DNA from: Sophora flavescens
Lineage: Eukaryota > Streptophyta > Magnoliopsida > Fabales > Fabaceae
Direction of reading: 5' to 3'
Assembly (NCBI GenBank): GCA_030762895.1
Contig: CM061069.1
Coordinates: forward strand, 25,477,404 to 25,541,403
DNA length: 64,000 nucleotides
A model generated the notes under the pieces. It worked only from the letters and a program-made list of their open reading frames with translations. It was not told the origin of the DNA and made no database searches. How positions within the stretch are numbered: the first letter of the stretch is position 1; every line of letters begins with the position of its first letter. Positions 46,185-58,030 of this stretch are shown piece after piece. The position numbers and the translations under genes were made by a program.

Positions 46185-46329
46185 GCAGAGATAATTTCTT
46201 AACAGTTTCTTTTATTGCTAAAAAAAATTATTATTTTTATTTCAACATAAATAGTAAGTAAAACGCTTACAATAAACAATTATTAAAACTGAACTTGGTA
46301 AAAAATTGATCAAATTATTATTATTTTTT

Positions 46330-46645
46330 AAAATAATAATAAAGTTTATTAGTTACTTTTAAAAATAAATATTTGAACAATGTCGCGCGAGAAACTCGTG
46401 TTTTTAAAGAAAAAAATCCAGATGAATCTTTTACTTATTTATTATGTATAAAATACAAATAAATTAATACATTTTGTCAAAAATCTTATCAATTTATTTT
46501 ATAAAAATAGTAATTAAATTTTTTTTTGATAAAAGTAATTAAAATTATTGATTACTTTTAAAAAATAAGTATTTGATTAATGTTGCACGAGAGATTCGTG
46601 TTTGTGAAAAAAGAAGAATCTTTTATTTATTTACCATTTATATCA
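46330..46645. repeat. About 200-bp direct repeat upstream of ICE1-like gene
   Basis: Text around 46353 (ttacttttaaaaataaatatttgaacaatgt then gcgcgagaaactcgtg) recurs around 46552 (ttacttttaaaaaataagtatttgattaatgt then gcacgagagattcgtg). Each copy has a small cgcgag..ctcgtg inverted pair. It is AT-rich and non-coding. Confidence 0.7.
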
Positions 46646-46739
46646 TAAACAAATAATAAATATTTGATGAATGTATTTTGGAATTTATATTAATTATTTA
46701 TATTTTTTGTTAAAATAATATCAATTGTTTTTTTTTTTG

Positions 46740-46935
46740 ACAAGTATGGGTTGCTCCTGTTACTAGAGGTGCAAAACAGGTCGAGCCGATCAGGCCTGCC
46801 CAAATAAGCCTAATGAAACGTAGGGCTCGGAATCTAAAATTTGAGACTGAATGGAATCCGAGCTTTTTAACTCGGCCCAATCAAGCCTGAAACCCACGTC
46901 GAGCTAGCTCAGCCGTTTCGGGCAATTCGATTACT
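46740..46935. repeat. Probable DNA-transposon fragment
   Basis: gaggtgcaaaacaggtcgagcc followed by repeated ggcctg/cggccca phrases resembles the subterminal parts of hAT-type repeats. Neither terminus was confirmed. Confidence 0.3.
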
Positions 46936-47370
46936 TTTATGTATTTTGATTTTTATTTATTTTTATTTACTTAAAAAGTTAAAACATACGAAAAAAAAAG
47001 GCTAAACCGAGATTAGCATACGAGTCATACGCGACACACACAGACACTTAACACGATCACGCTAACTTAACTTTAGCAAGGCAGAAGTAGCACTAAGAGT
47101 TTGACTCAATGTGTATATTCTAATTCATTCCACGTGCAGTGTATCAGACACCATAATTTACAAGTCAAAGACAGCGGACTCTGTACTGAGACCTCATAAG
47201 TCTGAGACATATTCAATGTGTAAATTTTTTAAGTTTTGATGATTTCAAATAGATTAAGTATGGTAATATTGAACCTTATGAAATTACTGATAAGTCTAAT
47301 AAGTGTGCAGTCAAATAGACTTAAGATCACTCGTATAGAAATATGACCCGTCTAAATTTTAGTACAAGGG

Positions 47371-47693
47371 GTGCGTTTGGGTAAACAACTTAATTAAGAG
47401 CTTATTGCATAAGACCTTATCGTATGAGAGCTTATGCCATAAGCGCTTAAAGAAAGAAAAAGAAAGGAAGGGGCATGAAAGGATTCGAGTAGTGAAAAAC
47501 ACGGAGAGGGTGTTTAATACATAAGCTCTTATGATAATTCCATAAGCTTCTCCCAACGACTTATGAAAATAAGTCAAAAACTCCTTATAGGATGACATAA
47601 GTTATTTTTATAAGCTCTGTCAAACACACTGCATAAGAACTTATGTCATCAGATAAGTCAAAAGGAGCTTAAATAAGCTCTTCCAAACGGCAC
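47371..47693. mobile_element. MITE with GTGCGTTTGG ends
   Basis: GTGCGTTTGG at the left and CCAAACGGCAC at the right form short inverted ends, and subterminal agagcttat/ataagctct phrases are repeated in both orientations. It is 323 bp and non-coding. It is PIF/Harbinger- or hAT-like; no clean target duplication was found. Confidence 0.6.
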
Positions 47694-48316
47694 AAAGGTA
47701 GTTTTTGGACTTGTCTAAAAACTTACTAGTATAAAATATAATCAACTAAGACATAGACCAAGTCAAAGCTCAATTAAGGTTCTGATTTAGTTGATGACGT
47801 GATAAGAATCATAAGTCTGAAGAAGCTTAAGTGAATCACCGGTCTAAAAATGACTTGATCACTCGTCTAAGTTTTGGATCATACCACCCGTCTAAATCTG
47901 GACTGCACAAGTACCCGTCGAAATTTCAAACGCTATTACACTTGGTAAAGTGCCAGTCAGTCAGAATGAAGTCCATGTCAACTTTATTCAAATAAGATGC
48001 ATTCCTTAAGGATCTCGAAGACCTCTCGACATGAGCACAAAGGATAACGAATAAAGAATGTTTGTTTCAAGGTTTTAAGGAATAAATATGCAACCTCTAT
48101 ACCACAGCAGTCACCTTTAGTTGTTTTAGTATAAAGTAAAAGCGCTTTCCAGAGAGTGAACTGTGTTGCACTGAAAGAGGAAAGCTCTCCGCTGCAAGTA
48201 CAAGAAACCTGCTGCTGCAACTCTGATACAATAACTGCTCAAAACAAAGTGTACTCTTGGACTGTCTTGTTAAAACTCAACGTCCCTAAACATTTAATGC
48301 TTACACAGAACGACTC

Positions 48317-49753
48317 TTTGGTGTCGCGACCATCCCGTCTGGGTGTCGCGATGAAAAAAAAAATTTAAAGAGGAGTCACCACCAAATTTATTTTTAGGAA
48401 AAAACTTGGAAAAACCAAATATTAAGGGGAAACTGGTCTTAAAAAATATTAGATTTGAGTTCGGGAGTCGATTACAAGCAGGGAAGGTGTTAGCACCCTA
48501 CACACCTTAGGACAGTACCTCAAGTTAATTGTGCAAAACTTTTATAACTTTTAAAAATATTTATTTTACCCAAAAAGAATAAATAAAAGATAAACACAAA
48601 ATTAGGGAAAAATTAATTTTGGCTTGACAGAATGATTAATTATGCTCCTACGTATTCCCGGATGCAATAAGAAATTCAATGTCACGTAGTTCTTCTAGAA
48701 AATGTTTGATGATTAGTTTTTTTTATTTTTTATGAAAAACATTTTTATTTCTTATTATTTTCAAAAGATTTGTTTTCATTTAAATAAAGGAATACAAATC
48801 CTTATTTTATTTTATTTTATTTAAAAAAAAGGATGTTTTTATTTTATTTCGTAAAAAGAGATTTTAGGCATTTATTCAAATTTTTAAGTTCTTATTGAAG
48901 AAATATTTTTTTTAAATGTATTTTTTTATTTTGGAAAAAAAAAACAATTATCAAATAATAAAAAAATGAGAAGAGTGGTCTTCTTCTTCTACTACTAAAC
49001 CTGTAAAGCATATGAACACCGGAGATGGTGGAAACGTGATGGAACAGTGATTGCGGAGGAACGACGAAGATGACTTGTGCTACCGCTTGCGAAGACAGCG
49101 AAATGGACGGTGGAGAAATGTTGCTGTAAATGGCGGAGACGCGGCGGCAATGGCAAACCGACGCGGCGATGGGACTGCAAAGACGACGGTGCCTTGGTGA
49201 CTGATGTCGGCACGCGAAGGAGAGCTTGACAGAGGAGTGAGGAACTTCTGGTGGTGAAGCTGTGTTGTGGATGCGGTATGGTGTTGGCTATAGCGATGAA
49301 GGAGAAGCAAGAATGAAAATGTGAGAGGGGAATAAAGGAAGTTGAACGTGAAAGCACTCAGCATGATGAATAATAACATGACCAATCTCCTCCCCTCCCA
49401 ATACTTGCTCTGCTCTCTATTTATAGGACCAAAAGTAACAGAATTCTCTCTTTCATATATGAGATAACAGTGATAGAATCAAGATCCTTTATAGTAAACA
49501 AATCATTATTATGATGCGATTGTGTTATCATAAAAGTAATAGCTAACAAAACCATTTTAATTGGATCGTTATCATCCCATCTTACCTAACACAAACTGAT
49601 CCTATTTGAATCACTATTATCCTCTCTCTTTTTTCTTTATTCTTTTTCTTTTATCATTTTTTTTTTATTTTTACTTATTCATTTTTTTCTTGTTTATTCC
49701 TTTTTATTAATCGAATAAAAATTGACTGGACAAAATTGGGTATTCACATTTGG
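48317..49753 (-). mobile_element. Solo LTR (1427 bp) with TTTGG target duplication
   Basis: The sequence 48322-49748 is flanked by TTTGG on both sides (48317-48321, 49749-49753). On the minus strand it starts TGTGAATACCCAATTTTG and ends GGTCGCGACA, and has a TATA box. No internal domain or second LTR is present, so it arose by LTR-LTR recombination. It resembles LTRs of large gypsy elements (Tat/Ogre-like) common in legumes, but the family is not proven. Confidence 0.88.
49418..49425 (-). promoter_or_regulatory. TATA box in solo LTR
   Basis: On the minus strand CCTATAAATAGAGAG is a strong plant TATA context, which also sets the orientation of the solo LTR. Confidence 0.6.
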
Positions 49754-50329
49754 CATTAATGAAACTGTGTCTAACGGATCAATTGATTGAAGTCTTTATA
49801 TAGATCAAACCATGAAGATGAAGACAAGAAGTTGAACAACATTAAGAGCTGCATTTACTCTCTTCATTCACTTCTTCATTCTTTCATTGAATACTTCTTC
49901 AATCATTTGATATTAATTAGCAGTCTTTCACACTTCATATTTATTTCACTCTCTGAGTGTTATCTGAAAGATTTGCAAGTTTGTATTATTTACACAAAAT
50001 CTTTACTCCTTACTGTATTGAGCCTGAAGAGGCTAGGTGATAAAAGAATACTTGTTTAAGCGTTGAGCATGGAGAGGCTAGGTGTGAAAGGAATATTTGT
50101 ACTGTAATTTGATCAGTTATAGTAGAAACTTGGAGTTGCCAAGAACTTGACGTAGTCCTGTGGATTTTGGGGTGAACCAGTATAAAACTATTGAGTGATA
50201 TTGCTCTTCCCTTATCTCTTTAATTTGTTTAAGAGTTATTTGTTTAAGCTTTTAACTTTGGGAGTTAATATTATGAATATCAATCTCTGTTTTAACCTTC
50301 TCTGTGTGCGCGTGTGTTCTGTCTCAAAA

Positions 50330-50350
50330 TTAGACGAGTCACCCGTCTAA
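50330..50350. repeat. TTAGACG..CGTCTAA inverted motif in element D LTR
   Basis: TTAGACG and CGTCTAA arms surround AGTCACC. Related single arms (acccgtctaa, actcgtcta) recur at 47348, 47862, 47886, 47917 and, past RNase H, at 58706 and 58732. The motif belongs to element D and was not seen in the other elements. Confidence 0.65.
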
Positions 50351-50466
50351 TTTTCTGTAGCTTTATTTTTGCTTGTTGTGCCTGCAAAAATAATTCTCGA
50401 AGTTTCCTAAAAAGTTGGTAAACACAATTCAACCCCCCTTCTTGTGTTAACTTTGGTTATTTCAGT

Positions 50467-50478
50467 TGGTATCAGAGC
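50467..50478 (+). other. Element D primer-binding site (initiator tRNA-Met)
   Basis: TGGTATCAGAGC follows the LTR end after two bases. Confidence 0.9.
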
Positions 50479-50529
50479 TCAGCCTCTGGGTTGAGCACTT
50501 AACAATGTAGAGGAAAAATCTTGGAAATT

Positions 50530-51785
50530 GCAGGAGAAGCCAACGCAAGCAAGAATCATGTAGGAGAAGGATCCTCAATTTCGAGACCTCCATACTTCAA
50601 TGGAGAGGACTACATCTACTGGAACTAGAAGATGAAGTGTTTTTTACAATCCACTAACTCTGATCTCTGGGATATCATTGAAGAAGGTCCCTATGTTCCT
50701 AAAGATGACAAAGGAACAAAAGTTCCTAAAGCTAGCATGACCTCTGATCAAAGAACAAAATGGCAGTTTAATTGCAAAGCTAGATATGCAATCATGTGTG
50801 TTTTGAGCAGAGAAAAGTTTGAAAAAGTCTGTGCGTGTGAATGCAAAAGAAATGTGAGATTCACTAGCTATTGCTCATGAAGAAACTAACAAAGTAAAGG
50901 AGATCAAAGTCAGTATCTTTGGTCAGAAAGTATGAGCTGTTCAAAATGGAAAGGGAAACTATTGGTCAAATGTATGGGAGATTTCAAACAATAACCAATG
51001 GGTTGAAATCTCTGGGAAAAAGTTTACAAGACTGAGGAACAAAAGATTCTCAGAAGTCTTCCAAAACAATGGAGACCTCTTGTAACTATTGTGTCTCATG
51101 CCAAAGATCTATCAACAATGAAGTTAGATGAGCTTCTTGACACTCTTCAGATCCATGAACAGGAGCTGATTGAAGATAACAATGGAAAGAAGAGCAAATC
51201 CATTGCTCTCAAGGCTGACAAGAAATCATCTAAGGAATCTGCATCAAAAGCTCTCAAAGTTGATGAATCTTCAGATGAATCTGAGGAACCAAATGAGAAT
51301 GACTCTGATGATGAAGATGGTGAACTTTATCTTCTTACCAGAGAAATGAAAAAACTCTGGAGGAAAAGAAACTTCAGAAAGGACAAACCTTTCAGGCGCT
51401 TCAACAAATAAAAATACAACAAAGATGGTGGATCAAATGACAGAAATGTCATTGTGTGTTATGAATGCAAAAAGCCTGGTCACATTAAAGTGAAGGAGGG
51501 AATGATGGCTACTTGGGAAGATCTTGATGAAAGCTCCACTGAAAGTGAAGGAGAGGAGCTTGAAGAAAATTTCTGTCTTATGATAGATCTTGATTGAAGG
51601 CGGCGAGGTACAATCTGCACTTGAGAAATTGAGTGATGCTTATGATGAACTATTGGAAAAATCCAACTATATATCTAAAGCTTTCAAATTCCTCAAGAGA
51701 CAGTATGTTAAACTCTCAAATGAGTATACACAGAAATGTCAAAAGTGTGAGAAGTTAGCTGAAGAGAACAGTAGGGTTAAGACCT
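50530..51785 (+). pseudogene. gag: Element D gag
   Basis: The sequence reads SRPPYFNGEDYIYWN, then a stop, then KMKCFLQSTNSDLWDIIEEG (50632-50880), then frameshifted parts, then 51091-51411 with an acidic stretch (ESEEPNENDSDDEDGELY) and Arg-rich end. The first zinc-knuckle region is CYECKKPGHIKV (51456-51491), whose last Cys is lost. A coiled-coil-like frame follows (51590-51787). The content is characteristic of Sirevirus gag. Four or more breaks make it inactive. Confidence 0.78.
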
Positions 51786-51918
51786 GAAAAGTCTAAAGCT
51801 AAGATCTCAATTGAAACTCTACCCTCTGAATAAGTGATTAAACTTCAAACTGAAAGTAGAAGAGCTCACCTCAGATCTTTCCAAGTTTGTTAATAGTAGA
51901 GATAATCTAACTAAACTT

Positions 51919-54811
51919 TTGGGAAGTCAGAGGCACTCCCTTAACAAAGAAGGTATAGGTTATTCCAGTCAAGAACATCATAAAGGATCAACAAAGTTCT
52001 CAAAAATAACTGTCAAATATGTGTCAGTTAGTTCAAATAAACCTATATGTACCTACTGTGGAAAAGCTGGACATATCACGTCTAAGTGCATCCATAAAAA
52101 GAGAAGGGAGTCTTCACAGACTCCTCATACTAACAGAAAAGGGCCCAAGAAAATATGGGTACCTAAGTCCATGATCATTCCTGTTGCAGACATGCTTAAC
52201 AGGACAAAGCAAACACCTATCATGGTACCTGGACAGTGGATGCTCGCGACATATGACAGGAGAAAAGTCCATATTCCTAGACCTCCAACCTAAGAAAGGT
52301 GGACATGTAACCTTTGGTGGTAACTAGAAAGGAAAAGTTGTTGGTGTAGGTAAAATTGGTGGTAAACCTCCCTTGCCTATTATCTGTGATGTTTTATATG
52401 TGAAAGGGTTAAAACATTGTAATAATGGATTTTCCTTATCTTTTTCTAAGGATGCATGCATAGTCAATGACAAAAGTAGAAAGACCCTCTTTTCTTCTAA
52501 AAGGCAACACAGTCTGTATAAGATTGACTTGTCTGAACTTTCAGATCAAATGCTTTATGTCTAAAGAGGATGAGAAGTGGCTACGGCATAAGAAACTAGG
52601 ACATGTTAGTATGAAAAAAAATTTCTAAGTTGAAAATGCATAACCTTGTCAGAGGATTGGTTGATATTTCCTTTAAGAAAGATGTTTTGTGTGATGCATG
52701 TTAGAGAGGTAAACAAATAAAATCAAGTTTCAAATCTAAGAAAGAAGTCACCTCTTCTAGACCTTTGCAACTGTTACACATGGATCTATTTGGACCAGTC
52801 AGTATAGCTAGCCTAGGTGGAATGAAATATGGTTTTGTCATAGTTGATGACTATTCTAGATTCAAATGGGTACTCTTCTTAACCCTCAATGATGAGTCTT
52901 ATAAGGTCTTTACAGTATTCATTAAAAGAGTACAAAATGAGCAGGGTTTTTGTATCTATGCTATCAGAAGTGACCATGGGGGTGAATTTGAAAATGAGCG
53001 GTTCAAAGCTGTTTTGTGAGGAAAATGGTATTTCTCACAATTTCCCTGCACCCACAACTCCACAGCAAAATGGAGTGGTTGAGAGAAAGAACAGATCTCT
53101 TCAAGAGATGGGAAGGACAATGCTTAATGAAAACAATCTCCCTAAGTACTTCTGGGCAGAAGCTATTAACATTGCTTGATATGTGCAAAACAGAATTCAG
53201 TTAGACCTGTCCTAAATAAGACTCCTTATGAATTGTGGAAAGGTAGAAAACCCAACATATCATATTTTCATGTATTTGGATGTGAATGTTATATTCTAAA
53301 TACAAAATATTATCTTGGCAAATTTGACTCTAAAGTAGATAAAGGCATATTCATTGGATATTCCGAATTGTCTAAAGCTTTTAGAATATTTAATTCTAGA
53401 ACCTCTATTATAGAAGAATCAATTCATTTAAATTTTAATGATGGTTTGAAGACTGATAGGGAACTATCAGATCTAGAAGATGATATTGCAAGTATTGAAC
53501 TTAATCCTGCAGTGGAAAAATCTTCAGACAAGTCAAACGTAGACATGTCTGAAAATCAGACAAGTGATGATACGTCTGAAAAATAGAATGAGAAAAGAGA
53601 CTGGAAATTCAAAACATATCATCTAGAAGATCTCATCATTGGAAGTCCATCACAAGGAGTTAGAACTAGATCTGCTTTCAACGAAAACAATAACATGACC
53701 TTCATATCAGATTTGGAACCCAAAAAGATTGAAGAAGCCTAACAAGATGAAAGTTGGATTCTAGCCATGCAAGAAGAACTGAATCAGTTCAAGAGAAATG
53801 ATGTTTGTACTCTAGTTTCTAAACCCAAAGATAAATCTATAATTGGAACTAGATGGGTATTTAGAAACAAACTGGATGAAGATGGAAAAGTGGTAAGGAA
53901 CAAGGCAAGACTAGTTGCTCAAGGGTATAATCAACAGGAAGGTATCGATTTCACCGAAACTTTTACATCTGTAGCAAGATTAGAAGCAATTATAATTCTC
54001 ATGTCTTATGTTACACAACATGATATAACTCTCTATCAAATGGATGTTAAAAGTGCATTTTAAATGGGATAATTGAGGACAAAATCTTTGTCAAGCAACC
54101 TCCTGGGTTTGAGGATTCTGAAAATCCTCACCTTGTCTATAAGGTTAAGAAAGCTTTATATGAACTCAAACAAGCTCCTAGAGCTTGGTATGATAGGTTA
54201 AGCACATATCTAATGGAAAATGAAATCATTAGAGGAAAAGTAGACACTACACTTTTCAAGAAATCCTCAAAGAAAGATTTCATAGTAGTACAAATTTATG
54301 TTGATGATATTATATTTGGTGCTACTAATGAAAAGCTCTGCAAAGAGTTCTATGAGTTGATGCAGAATGAATTTGAGATAAGCATGATGGGAGAATTGAA
54401 GTTCTTCCTTGGTCTTCAAATAAAATAGACAAGTGATGGAATCTATATCTTTCAATAAAAGTACACCAAGGAGCTTACGAAAAAGTATAAGATGGAAAAT
54501 CCAAGCCTATGACTACTCCTATGCATCCATCGAGTTATTCTAAACAAGGATGAGGAAGGTAAAAAGGTAGATCAAACTTTCTACCGAGGTATGATTGGAT
54601 CTCTTCTATACCTAATTCCTAGCAGACTGTTATTCAATTCGAGTGTTTGTCTATGTGCTAGATTTCAATCGGATCCTAAAGAATCTCATCATAATCTTTG
54701 TTAAAAGAATTTTCAGATATTTAATTGGAACCACTAACCTTGGTCTATTATATAAGAAATCTGAAGATTTTAGGTTAGTTGGATTCTGTGATGCTGATTT
54801 TGTGAGTGATG
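51919..54811 (+). pseudogene. pol: Element D pol: PR, IN, RT
   Basis: A zinc knuckle CTYCGKAGHITSKC (51919-52293) is followed by a protease with DSGCSRHMTGEK in a shifted frame (52225-52260). The GAG-pre-integrase reads HKKLGHVSMKK, and the integrase core has HMDLFGP, RSDHGGEFENERF and PQQNGVVERKNRS. The linker contains TPYELWKGRKPN and KAFRIFNSRT. RT (53767-54428) has ARLVAQGYNQQEG, QMDVKSAF and YVDD. Stops occur after SAF (54061), in GLQIK (54426) and elsewhere. RNase H is split at 54812-54819 by a nested element. Confidence 0.87.
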
Positions 54812-55921
54812 CTGATTTTGTGACATCCTCTACCCCGCATGTATTCATAATACTTAAGAGCGATAAAAAAATAAAATAAAAAGAACACATGCATATTATA
54901 TCATAACTTAATAAAAACCGGGCAGAGGTTGCCTCATTGTAACATAACTTCTAAAACGAAGAAAAAGAAAACATGTTTTAAAGAGACATAACTGAAAACA
55001 TAAACGAAACCCAACCCCGATGTCACATTACAGAGATGGTATAACCATAGTCCGAAACATCTCAGTTGAACAACATAAACTAAACTACTAGAAGCGGCTC
55101 CTCAGAGTCACTCCTCAGCACGCTGCTCACCATCCTCTGCATAACCAAAAAGATACATGCAAAGCAACAACAAAAGACGGGGAGTAAGAACCATTTATAT
55201 AAACATAACAGCAACATGATGGTTGGTAAGATGAACATACAACACATAGCAATCATAGCATAGTCATCATACCAACACAACAACATATCACAACATATCA
55301 CATACATCAATCATATAATGCAAGACGTACGACTCCAGAGTTACATCTCCATATTAGTCAATAAGCACCAATGCCGAGGCAGTTCACCTTACCATGGGTG
55401 GACCCTTAGGATAGCCGATGCACCTTATTCACAGATGTGCTACCATGGGTGTACATGACCCCCTTAGTCTCGGATGAATCACTGTGGATGGCCAGATCGT
55501 CTTACAGGCGGACGATCTCCCCTTAACTATTGCATCTCCCTCTAAAACTCCATACATGATGCATGCACACAACAAACAATCATTATCCACTACCTCCATC
55601 AACACCATTTATTATGGCTTAACCTCTTTGGCCAACAAGCACCAAAGGTAACATCATCTTTAGTCTTTTAACTTTAAACGTTAAACAATACTCTGGCCAA
55701 AAAGTACCGGAGCTCAACAACTTGACCATTAAGCATCAAGACCCCCTTGGCCACTAGGCTACCAAGGTACAACATCAACATCACCTTGACCATTAAGCAT
55801 CAAGGCTCAACATCATCTTTTCACTTGTCTTTGGTCTTCATGTTTCGTTGGTATATTATTAAATCTTTTAAGCGTTTGGGGTGAAAACCCCTATTTTAAC
55901 ATTTCTGGTTCCGTGTCAGTC

Positions 55922-56060
55922 GGTGAGCACGCCTCAGCACGGGCGTGCTGGACCTGCAGGCAAGCACGGGCGTGCTCAAATGCACGCCCTGCTTTGAGTT
56001 TCAAACTGGAGCACGGGCGTACTCCTTGTTAAGCACGGCCGTGCTCAATGGAGCGCTGAT
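55922..56060. repeat. GAGCACGGGCGTGCTC palindrome cluster
   Basis: agcacgggcgtgct occurs at about 55935 and 55964 (the second as aagcacgggcgtgctc), with gagcacgggcgtactc near 56010 and aagcacggccgtgctc near 56030. The same motif marks the related LTR at 19661-19865. Confidence 0.86.
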
Positions 56061-57529
56061 CGATCTTGATCTGGGCAGAAAGGGTCGAAACCCTTTCCTA
56101 AATCCTTGGGACAGTTTACAGATTCAACCTATTGGCTTTTACTAATCCATTGAACATCAGCTTCATTAATCTTAACTGTTCTTCATTAATATTCATGTCT
56201 TATCATCATAGGGAATTAATCCTTTAATCACACCTTCATTATTAATGTCCCTAGAACAATCACTAATCAATCCTAGGGTCTTTAACTAAGCCCTATGAAC
56301 ATAACCTTACCTTTCAAACTACATCCACATCTTATGAACAACTAGGAGAAACATCCCTTAATTCTCATTATCATCATTGTTATCATCTTTTAACATCTTA
56401 ACATCATTGTTGGCATTAACATCCTCAACAACCAACACTCATTAAGAGCACAACATTAAACAACAGCCAATAACCATTATAACTCATTACAACATGGCAT
56501 CAACATTTAACATGTTCATAACAGACAACATTCAACAACAAGAACATTCATACCAACATAAATCAATTAATAACAGTCATGCCAATATTATCATCACAAC
56601 AATTAACATCATATAACAAATAGACATAGAGGCATATAAACATGTTATCATACAAACAATCATATAGGCATTTAATCAAACACCAGGGTCATGGGTTAAC
56701 CTTTCATCTTACGCTACCCCATTACCTACATGTTCATACTAGCCATTCTCCCCATACCTGGTATGAAGATTCCTAAAACGATAACGTTGCCAAACTAGAC
56801 ACGTTCCCTCGAGTGACTCGACGAGTTCCTCAAGTCTTAGCCAAACAAGAAGGGAAGAGAAGAACCAATTAATCCTCAATTCAAAAGAAAGGGAAAATGA
56901 GATTAAGGAGGGATAACTACATTACCTTAAACGATGCTAACACGCGTAACTTCTCTCCCAAACGGACTCACAAACTCCAAGAACTTCAAGGGAAAACTAA
57001 GAAAGATGAAGAGAGGCAGTTATTCTGAGGTTAACAATGTGATAAATAGGGTTTAGGTTGAGTCTTATGGTATAAATACAAGTTAGGGCATAACGGGCTC
57101 ATATTTTAGCCCAAACTGTATACAGATCGATATTTTGACCATAACTTGATCTACAAATTTCTGATTGAGACGTTATTGGTGTCGTTAGAAAGCCTAGAGA
57201 AATATCTACAAATTGATGTCAAATGATCGAATCCTGAATCGGATTCTAAGATGGTTAAAAGTTTGATGGAAGTTTAGCGACAGATTTGATAATTATTTCT
57301 AGATATGATCCTTAGGAGATTATGATAAGATCTTAAGAGGTAATCAAAAAAAGGATTATCCTATATTAATAAGGACTTAAATCTGATTAATTGAGGGACT
57401 AAAACCTAGGAGATACACTATCTCGATTTTAATACTAAATCACACGATATCTCATAATATCTTTCTTAATCACTTATTATTAATAAAAACACATATTATA
57501 TATTAACATAAAAAATCACATAAAAATCA

Positions 57530-57532
<3 letters not shown>

Positions 57533-57577
<45 letters not shown>

Positions 57578-57651
57578 TACAACATATATATATAATACTA
57601 CAACACTAATAACAATTACATTATCAATTATATAAATAACAATATTAACTT

Positions 57652-57703
<52 letters not shown>

Positions 57704-57730
57704 CATAATAACAACAACAACAACAACAAC
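57533..57730. repeat. Microsatellites (TA)n, (TAA)n, (CAA)n
   Basis: (TA)n occupies about 57534-57575, (TAA)n about 57652-57702 and (CAA)n about 57708-57730, near the 5' end of the minus-strand LTR. Confidence 0.9.
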
Positions 57731-57779
57731 TAGGCATCCAAAGTAACATATACCCTTATGCGAAAACCAGGGTGTTACA

Positions 57780-57795
57780 ATTCCACCCCCTTATA
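57780..57795 (-). other. Polypurine tract of the nested element
   Basis: On the minus strand TATAAGGGGGTGGAA abuts the LTR start TGTAACACC. Confidence 0.75.
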
Positions 57796-58019
57796 AAAAT
57801 TTCATCCTCGAAATTTCTATCACCTTGATTGGTTAAACTTTCACCAACTAGGCACATAACCACGTACCAAGTCCTCGGACTCGGAGACTCTAACCAAACC
57901 GGAAGAACTATGGGTTCTTAACACTAAAGCATGATTATCTATAATTAATATAGATAATTCAAACAAAGACACACAAGACTCACAACAGACTCATACCACG
58001 TCCGGATAGGGTCGAACTA

Positions 58020-58030
58020 CTCTGATACCA
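58020..58030 (-). other. Primer-binding site of the nested element
   Basis: On the minus strand TGGTATCAGAG lies six bases after the 5' LTR end (58037), matching the initiator tRNA-Met site. Confidence 0.8.

Larger units (their letters stand above)
47210..50464 (+). repeat. 5' LTR of element D with two insertions
   Basis: The 3' end ...ttggttatttca at 50464 is fixed by the primer site. The left end near 47210 is estimated from text resembling Sirevirus LTR starts (agttttgatgatttcaaa). Without the MITE and solo LTR it would be about 1.5 kb. It carries several cgtcta/tagacg motifs (47340, 47865-47925, 50330-50350). Confidence 0.6.
54820..57779 (-). repeat. 3' LTR (2960 bp) of the nested element
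   Basis: On the minus strand it starts TGTAACACCCTGG after the tract AAGGGGGTGGAAT and ends GGTAGAGGATGTCAC. It contains (TA)n, (TAA)n and (CAA)n runs and a GAGCACG palindrome cluster (55922-56060). No ORF above 80 codons is credible. Confidence 0.8.

Noticed and set aside
48995..49385. Overlapping minus-strand ORFs of 120 and 101 codons in the solo LTR
   Set aside because: Two frames open over the same stretch, Ser/His/Arg-rich, no motif; they reflect base composition of LTR sequence downstream of its TATA box.
54796..54822. gtgatgctgattttgtga duplicated in element D RNase H
   Set aside because: A short local duplication at the insertion site; too short and degraded to read as anything beyond junction wear.
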